Assembly (NCBI RefSeq): GCF_900172235.1
Contig: NZ_FWFQ01000007.1
Location: 62,001 to 126,000 of the forward strand
Length of the DNA: 64,000 nt
Reading direction: 5' to 3'
Source: Pseudoruegeria aquimaris
GTDB lineage: Bacteria; Pseudomonadota; Alphaproteobacteria; Rhodobacterales; Rhodobacteraceae
Shown here piece by piece: positions 54,154-61,613 of this stretch (the stretch's first letter is position 1; every line of letters starts with the position of its first letter). Position numbers and translations under genes: made by a program. The notes beneath the pieces are model-generated. The model searched no databases and was not told the origin of the DNA. It saw only the letters and a program-made list of their open reading frames with translations.

Positions 54154-55050
54154 ATGCAACTGCGCTACTGGGGGCTCATTCTTCTGCTCGGGTTGGGGTG
54201 GGGGTCTTCCTTCTTCTTCAACGAGATCCTGCTGCGCGAACTGGGGCCGCTCACCGTGGCGCTCGGCCGTGTCGGCACGGGGGCGCTGGGCTGCTGGATC
54301 TGGCTGCTGGCCCGGAGGGCGCCGATGCGCATTCCGGCGGGCAGCCTCGGCGTGTTGACCCTGTTTGCCGCGATCCAATACGCCATTCCTCTCACGGTCT
54401 TCCCGGTGACGCAGCAATACATCACCTCCTCCGCCGCCGGCATCGTCAACGCGACGACCCCGGTGATGGCCGTCGCCGTCAGCCATTTCTGGCCCGGCGG
54501 CGAGCGGGCCACCTGGATGAAGTCCATCGGCGTGGGGCTGGGGCTGGCGGGGATCGTCGTGCTCGTGTCGCCGGCGTTCCGGGGGCAGGGGGCCTCTGAT
54601 CCCTGGGCGCTTCTGGCCACCATGATCGCACCCTTCTGCTACGGTATCGCGCTCAACCTGATGCGCCGCTTCGACGGGATGAACCGCACGCTGCTCACCG
54701 CGTGGTCACTGTTGATCGGCACGGCGATGCTTGCGCCCGTTGCGCTGGGGCTGGAAGGCATGCCCCACATCGAGCGCGCCGAAACCTGGGCCGCGCTCTT
54801 CGTCATCGGCTTCGTTCTGACGGCCGGGGCCTTCATCCTGCTGTTCTGGCTGATCCCCATCGTCGGCGGCACCACGGCCAGCACGATCACCTTCCTCACG
54901 CCGGTGTCCGCGGTGCTGCTCGGGGTGCTGATCCTCGCAGAGCCGATCGGCCCCGCGCAGATCGCCGGCATGGCGGTGATCTTCTCCGGCCTGATCTTCA
55001 TCGACGGACGGCTCCCGCGGCGCTTCCTGAAACCTCAACCGGATGGTTGA
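54154..55050 (+). CDS. EamA/DMT-family transporter
   Basis: A 298-residue membrane protein with ten hydrophobic segments in two EamA repeats. Typical blocks are LGLGWGSSFFFNEILLRELGPLTVALGRV and GGTTASTITFLTPVSAVLLGVLILAEPI. Members move amino acids, nucleosides or other metabolites; the substrate is unknown. ATG 54154 has an AAAGGA site; an in-frame GTG at 54139 is less likely. It diverges from the ArsR gene. Confidence 0.88.
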   Translation: MQLRYWGLILLLGLGWGSSFFFNEILLRELGPLTVALGRVGTGALGCWIWLLARRAPMRIPAGSLGVLTLFAAIQYAIPLTVFPVTQQYITSSAAGIVNATTPVMAVAVSHFWPGGERATWMKSIGVGLGLAGIVVLVSPAFRGQGASDPWALLATMIAPFCYGIALNLMRRFDGMNRTLLTAWSLLIGTAMLAPVALGLEGMPHIERAETWAALFVIGFVLTAGAFILLFWLIPIVGGTTASTITFLTPVSAVLLGVLILAEPIGPAQIAGMAVIFSGLIFIDGRLPRRFLKPQPDG

Positions 55051-55106
55051 ATATCGTTTCCGGGCGCTCCGGGCGTCACCTGCGGCAATGTGTGCCGGCG
55101 CGGGCT

Positions 55107-55115
55107 TGCTATAAC
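55107..55115 (+). promoter_or_regulatory. Candidate extended -10 promoter of the F0 ATP synthase operon
   Basis: TGCTATAAC (55107-55115) is an extended -10 element (TGnTATAAT with one mismatch). It precedes the AtpI start by about 90 bases. No clear -35 box is visible, which extended -10 promoters do not need. Confidence 0.5.
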
Positions 55116-55204
55116 TGTTTTTAATCAATACCTTAGGTAGGTCGCCTACACCGTTGACTCTGAGCTTCGGACTCCCTAGCAAGGCACTCGAAACGAAGGG
55201 AGCC

Positions 55205-55540
55205 TTGCGCCTGTCTGAGCATGACCACAAAGAGCGGCTGAAGCGCCTCGAAGAGCGCATCTCGGCCCTGAAGGGTGGCCCGCAGGTCAAGCACCATTCG
55301 GAAGAACACTACTCGCAGGCCCAGATGGGCTGGCGCATGGTGATCGAGCTTGTGGCTGGCCTCGGGGTCGGCTTCGGCATCGGGTACGGCTTGGACAAGC
55401 TGTTCGGCACATTGCCGATATTCCTGGTGCTCTTTGTATTTTTGGGCTTCGCGGCCGGCGTGAACACGATGCTTCGCACCGCCAAGGAGTTTCAGGAGAA
55501 ACAGGCGGCAGAGCCCGCCGAGGACGACGAGAGGGCATAA
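55205..55540 (+). CDS. atpI: ATP synthase protein I (F0 assembly factor)
   Basis: AtpI helps assemble the c-ring. The 111-residue protein has a charged N-terminal helix ([20 protein letters not shown]), then two membrane segments ([19 protein letters not shown] and [17 protein letters not shown]). No ATG start fits. TTG 55205 lies only two bases after a GGGAG, too close for an ideal start. CTG 55211 sits eight bases after AAGGGAG and would give the usual Rhodobacter start [12 protein letters not shown] 55154 is a third option with a weak site. Non-ATG initiation is therefore likely in any case. Confidence 0.85.
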   Translation: MRLSEHDHKERLKRLEERISALKGGPQVKHHSEEHYSQAQMGWRMVIELVAGLGVGFGIGYGLDKLFGTLPIFLVLFVFLGFAAGVNTMLRTAKEFQEKQAAEPAEDDERA

Positions 55541-55541
55541 C

Positions 55542-56297
55542 GTGGCAAGCGAAGCACACGGCGAAGAAGGCGGTCTGGTTTTCCACCCGATGGATCAGTT
55601 CATCGTGAAGCCCCTGTTCGGGGACGGTCCGGTGCACTGGTACACCATCACCAACGTGACGCTCTGGATGGGCATTGCCGTTCTGGGCATCTTCCTTCTC
55701 ATGGTCGTCGGCACCCGCGGCCGCGCGATCGTGCCCTCGCGCATCCAGTCCGTGGCCGAACTGGCCTACGGTTTCGTATACAAGATGGTCGAGGACGTGA
55801 CCGGCAAGGATGCCGTGCGCTTCTTCCCCTACATCTTCACGCTCTTCATGTTCATCGTCTTCGCCAACTTCCTCGGCCTGATCCCGATGAGCTTCACTAC
55901 CACGTCGCACTTCGCGGTGACGGCCGTGCTCGCCCTCGCCGTGTTCATCACCGTGACGGTGCTGGGCTTCGTGCTCAACGGCACCAAGTTCCTCGGCCTG
56001 TTCTGGGTGTCTTCCGCACCGCTGGCGCTGCGCCCGATCCTGGCCATCATCGAGCTGATTTCCTACTTCGTGCGCCCGGTGAGCCACTGCATCCGTCTTG
56101 CCGGCAACGTCATGGCAGGCCACGCGGTGATCAAGGTGTTCGCCGGCTTCGCCGCCATCGCCGTGATCTCGCCGGTCTCCGTGCTCGCGATCACGGCCAT
56201 GTACGGCCTCGAAGTGCTGGTGGCCTTCATCCAGGCCTACGTGTTCACGATCCTCACCTGCGTCTACCTGAAAGACGCCCTGCACCCCTCTCACTGA
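55542..56297 (+). CDS. atpB: ATP synthase F0 subunit a
   Basis: Subunit a forms the proton half-channels of the F0 motor. The 251-residue protein has the [12 protein letters not shown]-terminal block, about five membrane segments, and the essential arginine in [20 protein letters not shown]. It starts at GTG 55542, right after the atpI stop. The F1 genes atpHAGDC are not in the window; alphaproteobacteria usually keep them in a separate operon. Confidence 0.97.
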   Translation: MASEAHGEEGGLVFHPMDQFIVKPLFGDGPVHWYTITNVTLWMGIAVLGIFLLMVVGTRGRAIVPSRIQSVAELAYGFVYKMVEDVTGKDAVRFFPYIFTLFMFIVFANFLGLIPMSFTTTSHFAVTAVLALAVFITVTVLGFVLNGTKFLGLFWVSSAPLALRPILAIIELISYFVRPVSHCIRLAGNVMAGHAVIKVFAGFAAIAVISPVSVLAITAMYGLEVLVAFIQAYVFTILTCVYLKDALHPSH

Positions 56298-56379
56298 GCG
56301 CGCGGCGGGCCCGCCCCGCCCTCGCTTCCCGAACGACACACAAGTTTTCAAAGCTTCCAACCTGTAAGGAGATATCACA

Positions 56380-56604
56380 ATGGAAGGCGAACTCGCACAC
56401 ATCGGCGCTGGTCTGGCTGCAATCGGTTCTGGCGCTGCTGCCATCGGTGTTGGCAACGTGGCCGGCAACTTCCTGTCCGGCGCCCTGCGCAACCCCTCCG
56501 CCGCCGGCGGTCAGACTGCGACCCTCTTCATCGGCATCGCCTTTGCAGAAGCCCTGGGGATCTTCTCGTTCCTCGTCGCTCTGCTGCTGATGTTCGCCGT
56601 CTAA
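56380..56604 (+). CDS. atpE: ATP synthase F0 subunit c
   Basis: Subunit c forms the rotating ring. The 74-residue protein is a helical hairpin: [37 protein letters not shown], then [24 protein letters not shown] with the proton-carrying E57. The charged loop ALRNPS is the usual F1 contact. A strong AAGGAG precedes the start. Confidence 0.98.
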   Translation: MEGELAHIGAGLAAIGSGAAAIGVGNVAGNFLSGALRNPSAAGGQTATLFIGIAFAEALGIFSFLVALLLMFAV

Positions 56605-56682
56605 GAGCTCCGAACGATCCTTACGGTCGGGTGAGCCGCCTCACGGCTCACCCGTTCTTCCACAAGGTTCCTGGAGAACGAG

Positions 56683-57237
56683 ATGGCAACCGAGACCCAC
56701 GACGCCGCAACGGACGCCGCACACACCGCGGGTCACGCTGCAGAATCCGCCGGGATGCCCCAGCTGGATTTTTCCACCTATTCGAACCAGATCGTCTGGC
56801 TCGTGGTCGCGCTCGTCGCGATCTACTTCATCCTGACCCGTATCGCGCTGCCGCGCGTCGCGGCCGTTCTGGCCGAGCGTCAGGGTACCATCACGAATGA
56901 CATCGCCGCGGCCGAAGAGCTGAAGCTGAAAGCGCAGGAGGCGGAAGCCGCCTACCAGCAGGCGCTCGCCGATGCCCGTGCCGAGGCCGCCCGGATCGTG
57001 GCCGAGACCAAGGCCGAGATTCAGGCTGAACTGGACGCCGCCACGGCCAGGGCCGATGCCGAGATCGCAGCGAAAGCCGCGGAATCGGAGAAGGCCATCG
57101 CGGAAATCCGCGAAGGTGCCATGGCTGCCGTCAAGGACGTGGCGCAGGAAACCGCCGCCGAAATCGTTTCGGCGCTGGGTATGAAAGCCGACGCCGAAGC
57201 CATCTCCGCAGCCGTTGCTGCGCGTGTGAAAGGGTAA
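56683..57237 (+). CDS. ATP synthase F0 subunit b'
   Basis: Alphaproteobacteria have two different b-type subunits; this is the first, b'. The 184-residue protein has a 30-residue polar N-terminus and one membrane segment ([20 protein letters not shown]). A long alanine- and glutamate-rich coiled coil (about residues 60-170) forms the peripheral stalk. It is followed five bases later by the b gene. Confidence 0.93.
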   Translation: MATETHDAATDAAHTAGHAAESAGMPQLDFSTYSNQIVWLVVALVAIYFILTRIALPRVAAVLAERQGTITNDIAAAEELKLKAQEAEAAYQQALADARAEAARIVAETKAEIQAELDAATARADAEIAAKAAESEKAIAEIREGAMAAVKDVAQETAAEIVSALGMKADAEAISAAVAARVKG

Positions 57238-57242
57238 GCAAG

Positions 57243-57797
57243 ATGAAGAAACTGATCCTTGCCTTCACCCTCGCCGCCACCCCGGCGCTTGCCGCTTCCG
57301 GCCCCTTCTTCTCGCTCGGCAACACCGATTTCATCGTGACGCTGGCGTTCCTGCTGTTCATCGCGGTGCTGTTCTACTTCAAGGTGCCGGGCATGATCGG
57401 CGGGATGCTGGACAAGCGTGCCGACGACATCAAGTCCGAGCTGGACGAAGCCCGCGCCCTGCGTGAGGAAGCGCAGACTGTCCTGGCCTCCTACGAGCGC
57501 AAGCAGCGCGAAGTTCAGGAACAGGCCGAGCGCATCGTCGCCCATGCCCGCGAAGAGGCCAAGCTGGCTGCGGAAGCTGCCAAGAAGGATCTCGAAGCTT
57601 CCATCAAGCGCCGCATGGCCGCCGCGGAAGATCAGATCGCGTCCGCCGAGGCCTCCGCGGTGAAGGAAGTCCGTGACACCGCGGTGAACGTGGCCGTGGC
57701 CGCCGCCGCTGAAGTCGTGGCGAAGCAGATGACCGCCGCCGAAGGCAACGCGCTCATCGACGCCGCCATCAAGGACGTCTCCGCGAAACTGCACTGA
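57243..57797 (+). CDS. atpF: ATP synthase F0 subunit b
   Basis: The 184-residue b subunit pairs with b' in the stator stalk. Its N-terminus [20 protein letters not shown] looks like a cleavable signal peptide (ALA-AS), which is usual for alphaproteobacterial b subunits. A membrane segment ([17 protein letters not shown]) follows, then a long coiled coil. A strong terminator ends the operon. Confidence 0.95.
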   Translation: MKKLILAFTLAATPALAASGPFFSLGNTDFIVTLAFLLFIAVLFYFKVPGMIGGMLDKRADDIKSELDEARALREEAQTVLASYERKQREVQEQAERIVAHAREEAKLAAEAAKKDLEASIKRRMAAAEDQIASAEASAVKEVRDTAVNVAVAAAAEVVAKQMTAAEGNALIDAAIKDVSAKLH

Positions 57798-57822
57798 GGC
57801 ACGCCTGCATCAAGGCTGCTCG

Positions 57823-57850
57823 AAAACCCGGCGCCCCGCGCCGGGTTTTT
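57823..57850 (+). terminator. Rho-independent terminator after the F0 operon
   Basis: CCCGGCGC (57827-57834) pairs with GCGCCGGG (57838-57845) around CCC, with AAAA before and TTTTT after. Confidence 0.93.
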
Positions 57851-57963
57851 GCTTTTTCTTGGGGCCGCGGCCCCGCCCTCCCGGGATGTTTTCCGTCACA
57901 AGATGGGATGGGTGCGCACCCGAGCGGGTGACGCGCGGGGCGTCATTGCCTAGGCTTCCTGCC

Positions 57964-59178
57964 ATGCAGGAGGCGGAGTCATATGATGTTCTGATCGTCG
58001 GAGGCGGGCCGGCGGGGCTTTCCGTGGCGGAGGCGCTGGATCCGGCCCTGCGCGTGCTCGTGGTGCATCAGGATCGCGAGATCGGGGAGCCCGTCCGGAC
58101 TTCGGGCTGCTCCTGGGTGGCCGACCTCGAAGCGCTGGGCATTCCACGGCATCTCTATCACGTGCTCAACCGCATGGAGTTCTACTCGGACGGCGAACAA
58201 TGCGGCCATGATCTTCTCCGGCACAAGGCGGCGGTTCTGGATGTGACCGGCCTCTACCGGTGGCTGGCGGCGCGCTCCGAGCGCGAGGGCCGGACGCTGC
58301 TGTGCGCCACCAAGTTCCTCACGGCCGAGCGCGCGCCGGCGGGGGTCCGGGCCGTGATCCGCCCGAGAGGCGCGGCGGAGCGGGCGGTGTTCGCGCGCAA
58401 GATCGTCGATGCGTCCGGCTGGCACGGCGCCGTCATGGCGGCCCTCGGCGATGTGCCCCGGCCGTCGCGCATCGGCGTGGGGATCGAATACGAGATGCCG
58501 ATCGGCAATGCGCGCCCTGACCGGGGGGTGCTCTTCCTCGGCAGTTCCGTGCCCGCCGGCTATGGCTGGGCCTTCCCGGATGCGCACGGGCGCATCCGGA
58601 TCGGGGCCGGGACCATCCACCCCGACAGCGATGCCAATCCCAGGAACCTGATGGCGCGCTTTCTTGCGAGCGACATGCCGGCGCGGATGGGGCTCGAGAT
58701 CGGACCCGTGCTGCGCGTGAACGCCGGTACCTTGCCCTCGGTACCATACGATCCCCGGCTCGTGTTCGGCGACGTGATCCGCACGGGAGACGCGGCCAAT
58801 TTCGCCACGCCGACCGTGGGCGAGGGGCTGCGGATCGTGATCGAGCAGGGGCGGGCACTGGGCCGGGCCCTGAGCGCCTGTCTCGTGGCGGGGGATCCCG
58901 AGGCGCTGGCGCGCCACGAGGCCGCCTGCACCCGGGCATTCAGGCGCAACTACCGCATCGGCTTCGAAGCCAACCAGCGCCTCGCACGGTACGGGCCAGC
59001 GGATTTCGACGGCACCGTGCGGCGCATCGGGGCCATGTCGGAGGCCGAGGCGGTGGCCTTGATCCGAAGCGAATTCCGGGCCTCGATGATGGCGGGGCTT
59101 GGCGCGCGCTTCCTCTCCCGCCGGCTGGCGCGGCTGCGCGACGGGTTGGGCCTGCGCCCACGCACGCGGTCAAAATGA
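57964..59178 (+). CDS. FAD-dependent oxidoreductase, geranylgeranyl-reductase-like (paralog 2)
   Basis: A 404-residue flavoprotein built like the one at 38.4 kb: YDVLIVGGGPAGLSVAEAL, PVRTSGCSWVADLEALG, VDASGWHGAVMAALG, GVGIEYEMP, VNAGTLPSVPYDPRLVFGDVIRTGDAANFATPTVGEGLR, and a similar C-terminus. The pair are clear paralogs. In this copy the SG-C-SW position is cysteine; in the other it is valine. The reaction is not known. ATG 57964 is chosen; the frame further upstream crosses the terminator and is not coding. It precedes the tupBCA operon. Confidence 0.8.
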   Translation: MQEAESYDVLIVGGGPAGLSVAEALDPALRVLVVHQDREIGEPVRTSGCSWVADLEALGIPRHLYHVLNRMEFYSDGEQCGHDLLRHKAAVLDVTGLYRWLAARSEREGRTLLCATKFLTAERAPAGVRAVIRPRGAAERAVFARKIVDASGWHGAVMAALGDVPRPSRIGVGIEYEMPIGNARPDRGVLFLGSSVPAGYGWAFPDAHGRIRIGAGTIHPDSDANPRNLMARFLASDMPARMGLEIGPVLRVNAGTLPSVPYDPRLVFGDVIRTGDAANFATPTVGEGLRIVIEQGRALGRALSACLVAGDPEALARHEAACTRAFRRNYRIGFEANQRLARYGPADFDGTVRRIGAMSEAEAVALIRSEFRASMMAGLGARFLSRRLARLRDGLGLRPRTRSK

Positions 59179-59288
59179 CCGTGGCGCAACGCCAAAATGT
59201 CCCTTTGCAGGGCCGGGCGTTTTTGCCACTCTGCCCGCGAGGCACCCGCGCGACCGGGTGCAGGGGGAAAGACGGCACTTGAACCAGC

Positions 59289-59993
59289 ATGAATGATATC
59301 CTCGCAGGCTTGGTCGAAGCCGGGCGGCTGGTGGTGACGCTTGACCCGGATCTCATCGAGATCACGCTGCGGTCTCTTCAGGTGACCGTGACGGCCACGG
59401 TGATCGCCGCCGCCATCGGCCTGCCCTTCGGCGCCTGGCTGGCGGTGAACCGCTTCCGGCACCGGCGCGCCACGATCGCGGTGATGAACGCGCTCATGGG
59501 GCTGCCGCCGGTGGTGGTGGGGCTGATCGTCTACATCCTGCTGTCGCGCTCGGGGCCCTTCGGCGTGTTCGGCCTTCTGTTCACCCCGGCCGCCATGATC
59601 ATCGCGCAGGTCATCATCATCACGCCGCTGATCGCCTCGATCAGCCACCAGGCGATCCGTGATCTCTGGGCGGAATACCATGACCTGCTGATCTCGCTGA
59701 ACACCACGAAGCGCCAGCGGATCCACGCCCTGTTGTGGGACGGTCGCCGCGCGCTTCTGACGGCCGCGCTGGCCGGTTTCGGCCGCGCCATCGGCGAAGT
59801 CGGGGCGATCATGATCGTGGGCGGCAACATCGATCACGCCACGCGCGTGCTCACCACGGCGATCGCACTGGAAACCGGCAAGGGCAACTTCGCGCTGGCG
59901 CTTGCGCTGGGGTTCGTGCTGATCGCGCTCGCCATCCTCGTCAATTTCCTGATCCACGGGCTCTCCCGCACGGAGAGCGAAAGCAGATGGTAG
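59289..59993 (+). CDS. tupB: Tungstate ABC transporter permease TupB
   Basis: A 234-residue permease with six hydrophobic segments. The loop GLPPVVVGLIVYILLSRSGPFG and the EAA-like region GRAIGEVGAIMIVGGNIDHATRVLTTAIALETGKG match the tungstate/molybdate permease family. Its end overlaps the ATPase gene by seven bases. The order here is permease, ATPase, binding protein. The energy-coupling role with TupC and the binding of tungstate by TupA are inferred from the three-gene set. Confidence 0.9.
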   Translation: MNDILAGLVEAGRLVVTLDPDLIEITLRSLQVTVTATVIAAAIGLPFGAWLAVNRFRHRRATIAVMNALMGLPPVVVGLIVYILLSRSGPFGVFGLLFTPAAMIIAQVIIITPLIASISHQAIRDLWAEYHDLLISLNTTKRQRIHALLWDGRRALLTAALAGFGRAIGEVGAIMIVGGNIDHATRVLTTAIALETGKGNFALALALGFVLIALAILVNFLIHGLSRTESESRW

Positions 59994-60703
59994 CGCCGAT
60001 CCTCCCCCTCACCTTGAGCGCCGCCATCGTGAAGCGGCAGGGCCGGCGGCTGATCGGCCCGGTGGACTGCACCATCGAAGCCGCGGGCACGACGATCGTC
60101 ATGGGCCCGAACGGCTCGGGCAAGACGACGCTGCTGCGGCTGATGCACGGGCTCGAACGCGCGCGGGAGGGCCGGGTGGCCTGGGCCGTGGACGAGCCGG
60201 CCACCCGCGCCCACCAGGCCTACGTGTTCCAGACCCCGATCATGATGCGGCGCAGCGTGGTGGAGTGCATCGCCTACCCGCTCCTCACCCACGGCACCGG
60301 GCGGCGGGAGGCGCGGGCGCGGGCCGAGGAATGGGCCGCACGTGTGGGCCTCGGCGATGCCCTCGGCCGCATGGCCACGGTGCTGTCGGGCGGGGAAAAG
60401 CAGAAACTCGCGCTCGCCCGCGCCCTGATCCGTCGGCCGCAGGTGCTGTTCCTCGACGAGCCCTGCGCCAACCTCGACGGCCGGGCCACGCGGGAGATCG
60501 AATCCATCCTGGCCGAGGCCCGCGCCGATGGCGTGCGCATCGTGATGTCCACCCATGACATGGGCCAGGCCCGGCGCCTCGCCGATGACGTGCTGTTCCT
60601 GCTGAACGGGCGCATCCACGAAGCCGCGATGGCCTGGCCGTTCTTCGCCGAACCGGCCACCCCTGAAGCGCGCGCCTTCCTGAAAGGAGATATCGTCGAA
60701 TGA
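59987..60703 (+). CDS. tupC: Tungstate ABC transporter ATP-binding protein TupC
   Basis: A 238-residue ABC ATPase with Walker A GPNGSGKTT, Q-loop YVFQTP, signature LSGGEKQK, Walker B VLFLDEP and the switch histidine in MSTHD. The N-terminal lead-in LTLSAAIVKRQGRRLIGPVDCTI is in the style of the tungstate/molybdate family. ATG 59987 overlaps tupB by seven bases and its own end overlaps tupA by four (ATGA). Confidence 0.93.
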   Translation: MVAPILPLTLSAAIVKRQGRRLIGPVDCTIEAAGTTIVMGPNGSGKTTLLRLMHGLERAREGRVAWAVDEPATRAHQAYVFQTPIMMRRSVVECIAYPLLTHGTGRREARARAEEWAARVGLGDALGRMATVLSGGEKQKLALARALIRRPQVLFLDEPCANLDGRATREIESILAEARADGVRIVMSTHDMGQARRLADDVLFLLNGRIHEAAMAWPFFAEPATPEARAFLKGDIVE

Positions 60704-61503
60704 TCCGCAAGTTGTTGACGGCCTGCTGGGCCATGTGCCTGATGACGGGGCTGGCCTCGGCCGACGGCCTCAAACTCGCCGTCACCACCTCCTTTCACAA
60801 CTCGGGGCTCGCCGAAGTGCTCCTGCCCGAGATCCTGAAAGACACCGGCATCGACGTGCAGTTGCTCGTGGTCGGCACCGGCCAGGCCCTGCGCCTCGGC
60901 GAGGCCGGCGACGTGGATGCGATCCTCGTGCATTCGAAAGCCGCCGAAGAGGCCTTCGTGGCGGCGGGCCACGGCACGCACCGCCGGGAGATCATGTACA
61001 ACGATTTCGTGCTGATCGGCCCCTCCGATGATCCCGCCGGGATCGCAGGGACGGCAACGGCGGCGGAGGCCCTGGAGCGGATCGCAGCCGAAAGCGCGCC
61101 CTTCGTGAGCCGTGGGGACGAAAGCGGCACCCACAAGGCCGAACGCGCGCTCTGGAAGGCTGCGGGCATCGCGCCGGAAGGGTCCTGGTATCGTGCGGCC
61201 GGGGCGGGCATGGGCGCTACCCTCAACACGGCCGCCGGCATGAACGCCTACGTCCTGTCGGATCGCGCGAGCTGGCTGAACTTCGGCAACAAGGGGGATC
61301 TGGCGCTGCTCTTCGCGGGCGATCCCGTGCTCTTCAATCAATATGCCTACATTCCGGTGAACCCGGCCAGACATCCCCACGTGAACGAGGATGCCGCCGC
61401 GCGGCTGGAAAGCTGGCTGACGAGCCCGCGCGCGAAAGCGCTTATCGGCGGCTACGAGATCGGCGGTGAAACGCTCTTCACCTTCAACGCGGTGCCCCAA
61501 TAG
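60700..61503 (+). CDS. tupA: Tungstate-binding protein TupA
   Basis: The periplasmic binding protein of the tungstate importer. Residues 1-21 are a signal peptide ending ASA-D. The mature part starts with LKLAVTTSFHNSGLAEVLLPEI, resembling the TupA TTS-x-x-SGL ligand loop, and continues with FVSRGDESGTHKAERALWKAAG, the second ligand-binding block. Tungsten would supply enzymes such as formate or aldehyde dehydrogenases, none of which is nearby. The gene ends before a family 2 repeat. Confidence 0.92.
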   Translation: MIRKLLTACWAMCLMTGLASADGLKLAVTTSFHNSGLAEVLLPEILKDTGIDVQLLVVGTGQALRLGEAGDVDAILVHSKAAEEAFVAAGHGTHRREIMYNDFVLIGPSDDPAGIAGTATAAEALERIAAESAPFVSRGDESGTHKAERALWKAAGIAPEGSWYRAAGAGMGATLNTAAGMNAYVLSDRASWLNFGNKGDLALLFAGDPVLFNQYAYIPVNPARHPHVNEDAAARLESWLTSPRAKALIGGYEIGGETLFTFNAVPQ

Positions 61504-61552
61504 CCGAAGAGAGGGCCTGCCCCGGGATGCTGTCGGTCAGAAGGTGAGGCAG

Positions 61553-61610
61553 CTTCCTCTCGCCGCAAATACCTCGGGAGCGCGAGGGCAGAGCCCTCGC
61601 TCCCCGTCCT
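61553..61610 (-). repeat. Intergenic repeat family 2, copy B
   Basis: Reverse-orientation copy of the repeat at 38353. On the plus strand AAATACCTC (61567-61575) is the complement of GAGGTATTT, next to the 8-bp hairpin GCGAGGGC (61582-61589) / GCCCTCGC (61593-61600). It lies between the converging ends of tupA and polA. Confidence 0.75.
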
Positions 61611-61613
61611 GCC

